Below, piece after piece: positions 36,401-41,160 of a DNA stretch of 64,000 bases. How positions within the stretch are numbered: position 1 is the stretch's first letter; each line of letters begins with the position of its first letter. The notes beneath the pieces are model-generated. The model was not told the DNA's origin, ran no database searches, and saw only the letters and a program-made list of their open reading frames with translations. This stretch comes from Omphiscola glabra (lineage: Eukaryota; Mollusca; Gastropoda; Lymnaeidae): positions 28,862,495 to 28,926,494 of the forward strand of contig OZ024808.1 in assembly GCA_964017045.1 (NCBI GenBank), read 5' to 3'. The position numbers and the translations under genes are program-made.

Positions 36401-37713
36401 TAGTTATCCGTAAGCAATGGCGATGACAGACATTGTGCCATCCGGGGTGGACTTTGAGTTTGCCCCCCCCCCCACCCAAAAAGCTATATTGTAGCTTACT
36501 TTTGGCAAGTGAATCCTGGAAATAACGAACCTTGAAATAGAACTGTCCCTGGCAAATGCGCTAACTCGCCTAGGAACGTAATTTTTTTTTAAACAAAAGC
36601 TTAACCTGCAAATAGCACCAGCCCTGCAAATAGCACCTCCTCTGCAAATAGCACAGATCCAATATACAGGTCCAATATCCAGTACAATATGCTGGTACAA
36701 TATCCAGGTACAATGGACAGGTCCAATATAAATGTCCAATTTACAGGTCCAAGACACAGTATAATATACTGGTCTAATATACAGGTCCAATATGCAGGTC
36801 TAATATACAGGTCCTTTTTACAGTCCAATACGCAGGCCCAATTTACAGAGCCAATATGCAGGTCTAAAATACAGGTCCAATATACAGGTGCAATTTACAG
36901 TCCAATATGCAGGTCTAATATACAGGTTGAGACCGACCGAAAGGGATTGTCTGATTTCGGTCGAAACCAAAACAAGACCAAAAGTTAAAAATGATTTTTG
37001 TCCGAAACCAAAAAGCTGAACGTCATTTGTAAAAACAGTAATTATATCGTGAAAGAAAGATTTACTGACATCGATTATGTTAGTGGCAACACCTATGTCT
37101 GTGGCAGCACGTATGTCTGCGAACCGAACTATTCTCTCATGAAAAATCTGTCCAACCATGCCCCATCACTTGCATAAATGGTTATTACTTAGTTTGACAA
37201 CTATGGAACTGTGGACGTTGACTATCTCATAAGCCAAAGGCACGCCTCAGTATTACCAATAGGTTTTTGTTGATTACTATAGTCCTCATTTTATTCTTTT
37301 AAATACGGTAATTGTAGATTTTTATTTCTCTAAAATTAAGATATGTGCAGTGATCATAGGAATTAGTTTTTTTTCTTTTTATTCATACGATAATACGGTC
37401 CCAAACAGGACAGTGAATTGGCCCCCCTGTTTAAAAAGTCTGAGGACCCTAGGTTTAGAGACTCCTCCTTATCAGTTTCATTATTTCAATGGAGGATGAC
37501 GTCATTGGAAATAAGTTCTGTGTGAGCTCGTTATAATCTCTTAAAATAAATCTGACTCGAAACGTCAATAATTTTCTTTGAAATGAGAGTTCTCAGAATC
37601 GTGACAGAATCGTGACAGAGTAATGACAGCTTACGTGCTTCTTGCTTGGAACCAAGTGCAGCGCTGACTGATGTCAACAAAGAATACAAGACAGGAAGAA
37701 GACATTTAGTCAT
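9292..37713 (-). CDS. GS: Glutamine synthetase, nine-exon gene with N-terminal extension
   Basis: Glutamine synthetase joins ammonia to glutamate using ATP. The coding sequence is the join, in transcript order, of 37713-37635, 33902-33793, 24005-23840, 17733-17572, 15626-15480, 15068-14941, 11509-11310, 10952-10800 and 9427-9292. All junctions are GT-AG and all phases agree: 1,281 nt, 426 residues plus TAA. Visible motifs are DGSGEG (97-102), DGSST (126-130), IEQEY (E197, E199), AEVMPSQWEF (E259, E266), NWNGAGAH (H316), HETSS (E368), [11 protein letters not shown] (R382, R387) and EDRRPS (E401, R403), so the active site is complete. Residues 59-426 correspond to an ordinary 368-residue animal enzyme. 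Residues 1-58 are an extra leader that starts with a hydrophobic stretch. The start ATG has A at -3 and is the first ATG after an in-frame TAA. The introns total 27 kb and are rich in tandem repeats. Enzyme identity is certain; the first two exons are inferred from splice signals and phase. Confidence 0.93.
9451..9808. repeat. 28-bp AT-rich array in intron 8
   Basis: About 12 units of ATAAAATATTTCACCAATCA plus ATGTATTT, decaying after 9790 into looser copies up to about 9910. Confidence 0.93.
10162..10297. repeat. 45-bp repeat, three copies (intron 8)
   Basis: Units start at 10162, 10207 and 10252 with ACTTCTACATCTACAAGTAT and continue TGTCAGCATGACAAATAACT. Confidence 0.95.
10800..10952 (-). 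CDS. GS: Glutamine synthetase exon 8
   Basis: Encodes residues 331-382. It contains the helix [20 protein letters not shown], then [12 protein letters not shown] and [17 protein letters not shown]. The acceptor is TTCGTGCCAG and the donor AACAG/GTTAGT. E368 of HETSS corresponds to the Glu flap residue that closes the active site in animal enzymes. Confidence 0.95.
11310..11509 (-). CDS. GS: Glutamine synthetase exon 7
   Basis: Encodes residues 265-331: [20 protein letters not shown], then the [20 protein letters not shown] segment. It holds a metal-ligand Glu (E266) and the ATP/metal-site His (H316). The acceptor is TTTTCAG and the donor TTAGC/GTAAGT. The plus-strand open frame over it is a shadow. 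Confidence 0.96.
11772..11965. repeat. ~55-bp repeat, about four copies (intron 6)
   Basis: Imperfect units of GTGTAGGACTGTCTGTAGGC plus CTATTGTTTAAAGGCC and CAGTAAGG. Confidence 0.85.
11966..12385. other. Intron 6 unique sequence
   Basis: AT-rich intron sequence with no recognised element. Confidence 0.5.
12386..14877. repeat. 43-bp minisatellite, ~58 copies (intron 6)
   Basis: Very regular 43-bp units: GTTTGTAGGACTTTGGCCCA, ACTGCTGGAGTTTAC and TTAATATC. Two positions vary between units: CCCAACT versus CCAAACT, and ATCGTTT versus ATCATTT. Units after about 14710 carry GTTGGAC. The array ends 63 bp from the 5' splice site of intron 6. Confidence 0.97.
14941..15068 (-). CDS. GS: Glutamine synthetase exon 6
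   Basis: Encodes residues 222-264: [40 protein letters not shown] and PSQ. It holds metal-ligand Glu 259. The acceptor is TTCATGTCAG and the donor CCCAG/GTGAGA. Confidence 0.96.
15069..15479. other. Intron 5 (411 nt)
   Basis: Contains a poly-T tract at about 15096-15136 and otherwise unique sequence. No array is present. Confidence 0.6.
15480..15626 (-). CDS. GS: Glutamine synthetase exon 5
   Basis: Encodes residues 173-222: [40 protein letters not shown] and [10 protein letters not shown]197 and E199 of IEQEY are conserved metal and substrate ligands. The acceptor is GCGTTTCAG and the donor CACAAG/GTAGTT. Confidence 0.96.
15637..16165. repeat. 23-bp array abutting an intron 4 acceptor
   Basis: About 23 units of GAGAAATATGTCAATGAGCC plus ACA. 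On the transcribed strand each unit reads CTCATTGACATATTTCTC, a branch-point-like TTGAC followed by pyrimidines. The last unit runs directly into the 3' splice site of exon 5. Confidence 0.95.
16163..16533. repeat. 27-bp array (CATCTCCCTTCAATG), intron 4
   Basis: About 13 units of ATAGCAACATCTCCCTTCAA plus TGTTGGC. It is fused directly to the end of the preceding 23-bp array. The period is a multiple of three, which keeps spurious frames open. Confidence 0.95.
16575..16715. repeat. Clustered CAAATTTCCGT motifs (possible MITE)
   Basis: The motif GATCAAATTTCCGT and close variants recur about five times, beside ACGGAAAAAAACG. Similar AACTTCCGTTTTGAATAAA repeats occur at 42780-42820. Confidence 0.35.
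16755..16840. repeat. Degenerate ATATAAGATG repeat
   Basis: About six loose units of ~18 bp containing CATATAAGAT. Confidence 0.6.
16841..17571. other. Intron 4 unique sequence
   Basis: Includes a short TA repeat at 16908-16930. No element or coding segment is recognised. Confidence 0.5.
17572..17733 (-). CDS. GS: Glutamine synthetase exon 4
   Basis: Encodes residues 119-173: [40 protein letters not shown] and [13 protein letters not shown]. This is the conserved N-terminal beta-grasp region with the DGSST signature. The acceptor is GGCTCCACAG and the donor CGTTG/GTGAGT. Confidence 0.96.
17740..20340. other. Intron 3, mostly unique sequence
   Basis: No coding exon is recognised. There are long homopolymer runs: C at 18234-18260 (broken) and 18675-18693, G at 19260-19274. 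Three copies of TGACTTAGATGACA lie at 17786-17825. A 30-bp duplication (ACACTTTGGGTCTGATGG) lies at about 19001-19055. The 19571-19876 open frame has no recognisable homology. Confidence 0.45.
20341..20690. mobile_element. Degraded DNA-transposon copy (GGCGTAGCTAGAG end)
   Basis: It begins AAAGGCGTAGCTAGAGTG and ends with a GGCGCCCTGTGCGAGGGCAC...CACAAACCCTAAG block. Short transposons in many animal genomes have similar GGCGTAGCTAG/CTAGCTACGCC ends. No clear target-site duplication was found. Confidence 0.4.
20764..20948. mobile_element. SPIN-like hAT element, second copy
   Basis: Starts CAGTGGTACTCAAAC and ends GGTCGCAACCCACAGGTTGA then GAACCGA. It has the same internal order as the 1.3-kb copy: GCCGCGACCCTGTAATTCAG, GCGACCCTCAGCC and CGACCCCTGGGAAAGG. 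The 3' terminus is slightly eroded and no convincing duplication is seen. Confidence 0.8.
20949..21555. other. Intron 3 unique sequence
   Basis: No element or gene is recognised; a C-rich run lies at 21199-21213. Confidence 0.4.
21556..22436. repeat. 21-bp minisatellite (GGGCATGGGTCTTAGTG)
   Basis: About 35 units of GGGCATGGGTCTTAGTGCTG plus T from 21691. They are preceded by looser ~20-bp units (GGTCAATGGGCATTGG) from 21556. A block of about 230 bp containing GATCTTACTGCTGTGGGCAG occurs twice (22080 and 22311), which shows a higher-order duplication. The open frames on both strands are artefacts of the 21-bp period. Confidence 0.95.
22448..23259. repeat. 28-bp array, 29 copies (intron 3)
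   Basis: Units are GGATCTATTATCCTAAAGCT plus CTACCATA. Near the right end AAGCTCTACC is increasingly replaced by AAGATCTACC, so the variants are not evenly mixed. Confidence 0.96.
23521..23735. repeat. 26-bp array, eight copies (intron 3)
   Basis: Units are CTGAAAGCTAAATGGCATTA plus TATCCC. The array ends about 105 bp from the 5' splice site of intron 3. Confidence 0.95.
23840..24005 (-). CDS. GS: Glutamine synthetase exon 3
   Basis: Encodes residues 64-118 plus one base: [40 protein letters not shown] and [15 protein letters not shown]. This is the usual N-terminus of animal enzymes, with the DGSGEG signature. The acceptor is TTTTTCTCCGCAG and the donor CTAAAG/GTCAGA. The exon has no ATG, so the start must lie in an upstream exon. 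Confidence 0.95.
24027..24366. repeat. 25-bp array (AATGAATATGAACAATG), intron 2
   Basis: About 13 units of GAATATGAACAATGTTACAA plus TGAAT. It starts about 20 bp upstream of the exon 3 acceptor. Confidence 0.95.
24493..24807. repeat. 24-bp array (CACCAGCATACAAACTTAT)
   Basis: About 13 units of CTGTCACCAGCATACAAACT plus TATC, with CACCAGC/CAACAGC variants. Confidence 0.95.
24830..24900. repeat. 19-bp repeat, four copies
   Basis: Units are CAAGACAGCCGATGCTGCT. Confidence 0.93.
25100..25230. repeat. 65-bp direct duplication
   Basis: Two copies of AAATATCCTGTTAAACAGTC continuing GACGCTGACATATCA and AGCTTGTAGG, diverged at several sites. Confidence 0.8.
25231..25782. other. Intron 2, nothing recognised
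   Basis: Unique sequence. A GGTTCGAGCCC motif at 25627-25637 resembles a Pol III B box, but no tRNA-like fold is seen. Confidence 0.35.
25783..25945 (+). pseudogene. Penelope-like GIY-YIG endonuclease remnant
   Basis: The frame reads [20 protein letters not shown] then [13 protein letters not shown]. It has the YIG motif and the Arg/His-containing helix of GIY-YIG nucleases fused to Penelope-like retroelement reverse transcriptases. After a one-base frame change it continues as [18 protein letters not shown], matching the usual order of that domain. Only this fragment survives, so it is not functional. Confidence 0.6.
25948..26105. mobile_element. 158-bp MITE with ~15-bp inverted repeats
   Basis: Ends are CAGACCTGTTTACTC and GGGTAAACAGGTCTG, flanked on both sides by CATTAC (a 6-bp direct repeat; hAT elements normally make 8 bp). 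The interior has several GTACGATTTT motifs. It lies at the end of the Penelope remnant. Confidence 0.65.
26296..26385. repeat. ~30-bp repeat, three copies
   Basis: Units contain GTATGGAAGTGCGCACCACA plus GAATA. Confidence 0.85.
26437..26826. repeat. 30/36-39-bp array (GGGCTGCACTCTG)
   Basis: About 12 units of GGGCTGCACTCTGCATCATG plus CCCATCTGCT. Some units carry an extra ATTATCATG block of about 9 bp. The lengths stay multiples of three, so spurious frames are open on both strands. Confidence 0.95.
26915..27664. repeat. 29-bp array with TGACGTGA/TGACGTCA motifs
   Basis: About 21 regular units of ACAAGAACGCCTCGGCCTTA plus TGACGTGAC, then about five looser units up to 27664. Every unit contains TGACGT; the last ones read TGACGTCA, a perfect CRE/ATF palindrome. 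Whether anything binds there is unknown. Confidence 0.95.
27665..28215. other. Intron 2, nothing recognised
   Basis: Unique sequence with no coding or element signal. Confidence 0.45.
28216..28510. repeat. 14-bp array (GCAGTAAGACTTAT)
   Basis: About 20 variable units; GACTTAT, GACGTAT and GAATTGT are the main versions. Confidence 0.93.
28511..28898. other. Intron 2, nothing recognised
   Basis: Unique sequence with a short AATGTGACA-like repeat at 28773-28865. Confidence 0.4.
28899..30128. repeat. 45-bp minisatellite, ~27 copies (intron 2)
   Basis: Units are GACCTGGTCATTGAGTGTGG, TCAGTAGTAGTGG and TCATTTGATATA. A block of six units (270 bp) is duplicated: the diagnostic TCTGAAGTAGTAGTC variant occurs at about 29549 and again at 29819. 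Confidence 0.96.
30129..31359. other. Intron 2, no element recognised
   Basis: Poly-G/poly-C runs at 30343-30354, 30739-30759 and 31103-31122. A 20-bp duplication, AGGGCGCCTACTACTGTCT, lies at about 30851-30893. No coding segment is recognised. Confidence 0.4.
31360..31449. repeat. 11-bp array (CATGTCCTATA)
   Basis: Eight tandem copies. Since 11 is not a multiple of three, the open frame here cycles through all three frames and is spurious. Confidence 0.95.
31450..33380. other. Intron 2, no gene recognised
   Basis: The 31799-32164 open frame has no recognisable domain. Poly-C runs lie at 32986-33001 and 33248-33270. A frame near 33085-33185 reading [14 protein letters not shown] is faintly like a GIY-YIG motif but too short to call. 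Confidence 0.4.
33381..33690. repeat. ~30-bp degenerate array
   Basis: About ten units of TGTGGTCATTCATTTCACTA plus ACCAGTACCA, with indels. It ends about 100 bp from the 5' splice site after exon 2. Confidence 0.9.
33793..33902 (-). CDS. GS: Glutamine synthetase exon 2 (extension and internal ATG)
   Basis: Encodes residues 27-63: [20 protein letters not shown] then [17 protein letters not shown]. The acceptor is TTTCATTTTAAAG and the donor GGGGT/GTGAGT. The exon is open through its whole length in the glutamine synthetase frame. Met 59 (ATG 33807-33805) sits in GCGCCATGG, a near-ideal Kozak context, and would start a protein of standard length. If the transcript starts upstream of this exon without exon 1, the first ~95 nt are 5' UTR. 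Confidence 0.75.
34753..34867 (-). promoter_or_regulatory. Candidate alternative promoter and noncoding exon
   Basis: A TATAAATA box lies on the minus strand at 34867-34860. A start ~30 bp downstream and a donor AAAAG/GTATTT at 34753/34752 would make an ~85-nt noncoding exon that could splice to exon 2 at 33902. It contains a 13-codon upstream ORF that ends before the junction. This is purely sequence-based inference. Confidence 0.3.
34868..35575. other. Intron 1, C-rich runs and transposon fragment
   Basis: Several long C runs (34971-34981, 35020-35033, 35416-35425). The block CTCAGTGGCGTAAACACGGG at about 35360-35380 resembles the terminal part of the GGCGTAG-type transposons. No coding segment is recognised. 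Confidence 0.35.
35580..35764. repeat. ~30-bp array with TGACGTCA sites
   Basis: Six units of GTACTGTGACGTCATCAGTA plus GTAAGATAT. Three carry TGACGTCA or TGACGTCAT; the others have TGACATCA, TGACGTCAT-to-TTAG or TTGTCATC changes. Confidence 0.95.
35874..36108. repeat. 39-bp array, six copies (intron 1)
   Basis: Units are AATCAGTTTAGTGGTATGGG plus ACACATACATCGTCAAACT, almost identical. The 13-codon period leaves open frames in several phases; none is a gene. Confidence 0.96.
36600..36928. repeat. Degenerate ~14-bp repeat (ATATACAGGTCCA)
   Basis: Three 17-bp units of CTGCAAATAGCACC pass into about 20 loose units of AATATACAGGTCC. Confidence 0.85.
36929..37634. other. Intron 1 near the start exon
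   Basis: Unique sequence containing a GATTTCGGTCGAAACCAAAA block (36949-36969), possibly a short transposon end. No coding segment is recognised. Confidence 0.35.
37635..37713 (-). CDS. GS: Glutamine synthetase exon 1 (leader)
   Basis: Encodes residues 1-26 plus one base: [20 protein letters not shown] then GSKQEA. The donor is GAAGCAC/GTAAGC. The single left-over base C joins GA at the start of exon 2 to make Arg 27, and the frame then runs uninterrupted into the enzyme. The leader has one Lys, a hydrophobic core and a VSA-A cleavage-like site, so a secretory signal peptide or a mitochondrial presequence are both possible. There are no acidic residues before Glu 25. No homologue of this leader is known to me, so the exon rests on phase, splice site and Kozak context. 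Confidence 0.65.
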
Positions 37714-37736
37714 TTTTTGTAATCTCTTAACTCTTA

Positions 37737-38326
37737 GCTGTATACTATATATTTAATGACATTTGGATACACTGTATAGTATATATTTAATGACATTTAG
37801 TGCTAGACTATATATTTAATGACATTTAGTGCTAGACTATATATTTAATGACATTTAGTGCTAGACTATATATTTAATGACATTTAGTGCTAGACTATAT
37901 ATTTAATGACATTTAGTGCTAGACTATATATTTAATGACATTTGGATACACTGTATACTATATATTTAATGACATTTAGTGATAGACTATATATTTAATG
38001 ACATTTAGCTGTAGACTATATATTACATGACATTTAGTGCTGGACTATATATTTCATGACATTTAGCTGAAGACTTCATATTTATAACATTTATCTGTAG
38101 ACTATATATTTAATGACATTTAGCTGTATACTACATATTAATGACATTTGGTGCTAGACTATATATTTAATTACATTTAGCTGTAGACTATATTTAATGA
38201 CATTTAGTGCTAGTCTATATATTTAATGACATTTTACTGAAGACTATATATTTAAAGACATTTAGCTGAAGACTACATATGTAATGACATTTAGCTGAAG
38301 ACTATATATCTAATGACAATTAGCTA
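37737..38326. repeat. 29-bp TATA-rich array upstream of the start codon
   Basis: About 20 units of CTATATATTTAATGACATTT plus AGTGCTAGA, more diverged at the right end. It begins 24 bp upstream of the glutamine synthetase start codon. On the transcribed strand each unit gives AAATATATAG, a TATA-like element. Confidence 0.95.
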
Positions 38327-38328
38327 TA

Positions 38329-39513
38329 GGGGGTGTCCTTTAATTATGTCAACAAAATAGTGGGGGGGGGGGGCTGTAAATGTTTGACAGTTGTTGACAA
38401 GTGGGATGAAGGGTGTTTAGATAAGTTGACGTCAACAATCATTTTTTCTCTGTTAAAATTTTAATCTTAAGCATTGACTGGTAATACATTATTTTTAAAA
38501 ATTTATAAGTGTAAATGAGTGTACATAGTCATATAATTTTTAGGCTTTTAACAATATAAGATTTATTTAATGTGTGTCTGTCTGTGCACTGCTGATGGCT
38601 GGTCAGTATGTTGGCACACTTTGTTGGTGCAAGAGAAGTCAAAAGTTGGCATCTCATCACCCGTAGATTCTGTTTGTCGCTAATGACTAGGGCGGTATGT
38701 TTGCGGTGATGGTGCAGGTATGGAACAAGGACAAGGTTCAGGTGTCATTCGCAGTCAAGATAAATGTTATTATAGAGTGGGAATACGATATTTTGACAAT
38801 TGGGGAGAGTAAAGTGAGTAACATTAATAACATCGCTGCTTGAACGGATTTGCAAAATCTGTAACATCTATTTTGCATTACAAGTCATGATGAAAAAGTG
38901 TGTTCAAAATCACCGACAATGCACGCTTGGTCATAAGAAATTACAACCTGCTCTACAGCAACAAAATGATTTGACCAATGCGAGTAGCTGGGAGGACATA
39001 GAGAGAGCTTATGGCAATTATTGCTCACATTGACAATGCTACTATTTTAAGTGCTGAATAGTTAGATGAGGATGATGCTACGAAAGAGCAACACCTGGTT
39101 ACTCAATGGAACGATGATAGCAGCTACAAACTACATTATAATTTTCAGCTTTACTGATAATAATCATATTTAAACCACAAACAATAATATTTAGTCTTTA
39201 ACAACCTTTTAATTTATTCTGCATTATAAAATTTAAGTGTAAAGATTTTTTAACTTGTTGATTAACATACTATTACTAAAGATGTAATAAAATGTTTCCT
39301 ACAATTTTGTGTCATTAAAATAGATCAGCATAAATTAAAATGTATTATTATATTTATTTAAATTATAAATCATTTTTTTGGGTGGGGGGTAGAAAATGTT
39401 GACATAATTACTTAGGATAGGGGGGCATTAAAAGTTTGAAAGTTGTTGACAAGGGGGGGCGGAGGGGGGTCAAAAATTGCGTAAACATTGCTGACGTAAT
39501 AATTGGGTGACGC
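38329..39513. mobile_element. DNA transposon remnant inside the array
   Basis: The left end, GGGGGTGTCCTTTAATTATG then TCAAC, and the right end, TGACGTAATAATTGGGTGAC then GC, are diverged inverted repeats. Sub-terminal TTGACAGTTGTTGACAAG and TTGAAAGTTGTTGACAAG motifs and G-runs occur at both ends. An internal frame near 38945-39030 (LQQQNDLTNASSWEDIERAY) may be a transposase scrap. Superfamily not assigned. Confidence 0.55.
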
Positions 39514-39519
39514 AAGAGA

Positions 39520-39717
39520 TTATGTACTTAATGACATTTTTAAATAGACTATGTACTTAATGACATTTTTCTATAGATTATGTACTTAATGACATTTTTC
39601 TATGGACTATGTACTTAATGACATTTTTCTGTAGATTATGTACTTAATGACATTTTTCTACAGATTATGTACTTAATGACATTTTTCTATAGATTATGTA
39701 CTTAATGACATTTTTCA
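39520..39717. repeat. 30-bp array related to the 37.7-kb array
   Basis: Seven units of GACTATGTACTTAATGACAT plus TTTTCTATA. They share TTAATGACATTT with the 29-bp array on the other side of the transposon remnant. Confidence 0.93.
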
Positions 39718-39765
39718 CATAAAATGTTCTCCAAGTTCCTCTGCATTGCTGAGCTTCCACATAAT

Positions 39766-39866
39766 AATAAAAGTATCAAATTTCAAAGTTCTAATAAAAG
39801 TATCAAATTTCAAAGTTCTAATAAAAGTATCAAATTTCAAAGTTCTAATAAAAGTATTAAGTTTAA
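39766..39866. repeat. 27-bp repeat, four copies
   Basis: Units are AATAAAAGTATCAAATTTCA plus AAGTTCT. Confidence 0.95.
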
Positions 39867-40531
39867 AATTGTTTTTATCACTTGTTTGTGATTACTTTGT
39901 GTGTTTTGACAAATTTGAATCTGTTCATGGAATGCACAGACCATACTTGTGGGTGGGAAAACCATAGAATATCCTAGGATTGTATAGAATGCCCAAAGGT
40001 AGTGTTATAAACAATGTCCAAGACAAAGACGCCTTATTTATATTTTTCACAACAACAAAAAAGTTAGATATCCTGAAAGTTAATCATTTCCCATGACTTA
40101 CTTGTTACGGTAGGAGAGTTACTCGAGTGCAGTGCTATTTTTAGAACTGTCTCAGAGTTAATCAATAAAATACAGGACCATGAACTCGAATTGTAAGGTT
40201 TAAATGTAAGTCTTTTGTCAAGGAGTTATTCTCAGGCGTGAACGAGCTGACTTACTTTTAACAAAAAAAAATTACTTGGACAAAAGTTGTATGGAATGTG
40301 GTGCTATATATGGTGCTATACATAAGGCCTATATATCAAGACATACGGTCTAGTGTTCAGTCAATGTATCAAAGCATTTAATAAATAAACAGTTGCACTT
40401 TTGTAAACGTATAATATATTTTGACAGTTAGTATTTATGATTTTTTTAAATATTATAATTTATTTTAAAAACATTGCGTTGGGGATGGATAAAACTGTAC
40501 CATCCAATATTATTACCATTATTTTTCTACA
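39867..40531. other. Intergenic, nothing recognised
   Basis: AT-rich unique sequence. Confidence 0.4.
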
Positions 40532-40823
40532 CATCCATCCATCCCCGTGGCGCTACAGTCCATGTAGGACTTTGGCCTGCCTCACCACTTCCTTCCACTC
40601 AGACCATCCATCCATCCGCGTGGCGCGACAGTCCATGTAGGACTTTGGCCTGCCTCACCACTTCCTTCCACTCAGACCATCCATCCATCCCCGTGGCGCG
40701 ACAGTCCATGTAGGACTTTGGCCTGCCTCACCACTTCCTTCCACTCAGACCATCCATCCATCCCCGTGGCGCGACAGTCCATGTAGGACTTTGGCCTGCC
40801 TCACCACTTCCTTCCACTCAGAC
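40532..40823 (-). repeat. 73-bp array, four copies, LINE 3' terminus
   Basis: Anchors GTGGCGC at 40547, 40620, 40693 and 40766 give a strict 73-bp period. Each unit is the last part of a LINE ORF (SEWKEVVRQAKVLHGL on the minus strand) plus an ATGG/CCAT tail. Confidence 0.93.
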
Positions 40824-41160
40824 CTAACTGATGCTTTTCTTTTCCATGCTTGGATTCCCAGGTATTGGATATCTCTGTCCACTCCATCCATCCATCTAAG
40901 CGTTGGTCTGCCTTTGAGCCGTTTTCCTCTGTGGTTTTGGTGGTGCACCCTCTTCACTCCTCTGTCATTAGGCATTCTTTCTAGTGTCCTGCCCAGCGTA
41001 GCCTACCCTTTTTTTTGTTCCTGCTACTAGTGTAGGATCCTGATATAGACTGTACAATTCCTGGTAGTATGATAGGTTCGTATTCTCGAGCCACATTTAT
41101 CCTTTGTTGGTCCATAAATTTTCTTAGTAACTTTTCTCTCCTATGTGTTTAATAGGATTT
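40824..41160 (-). pseudogene. LINE reverse transcriptase C-terminal fragment
   Basis: On the minus strand: LRKIYGPTKDKCGSRIRTY, then after frame changes GYAGQD/TRKN, MPNDRGVKRVHHQNHRGKRL and KGRPTLRWMDGVDRDIQYLG. This is the standard C-terminal tail of RTE-like reverse transcriptases (RLRWAGH-type region, RGRP, W.DGV.D). It is 5' truncated and frameshifted, so inactive. Confidence 0.75.
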
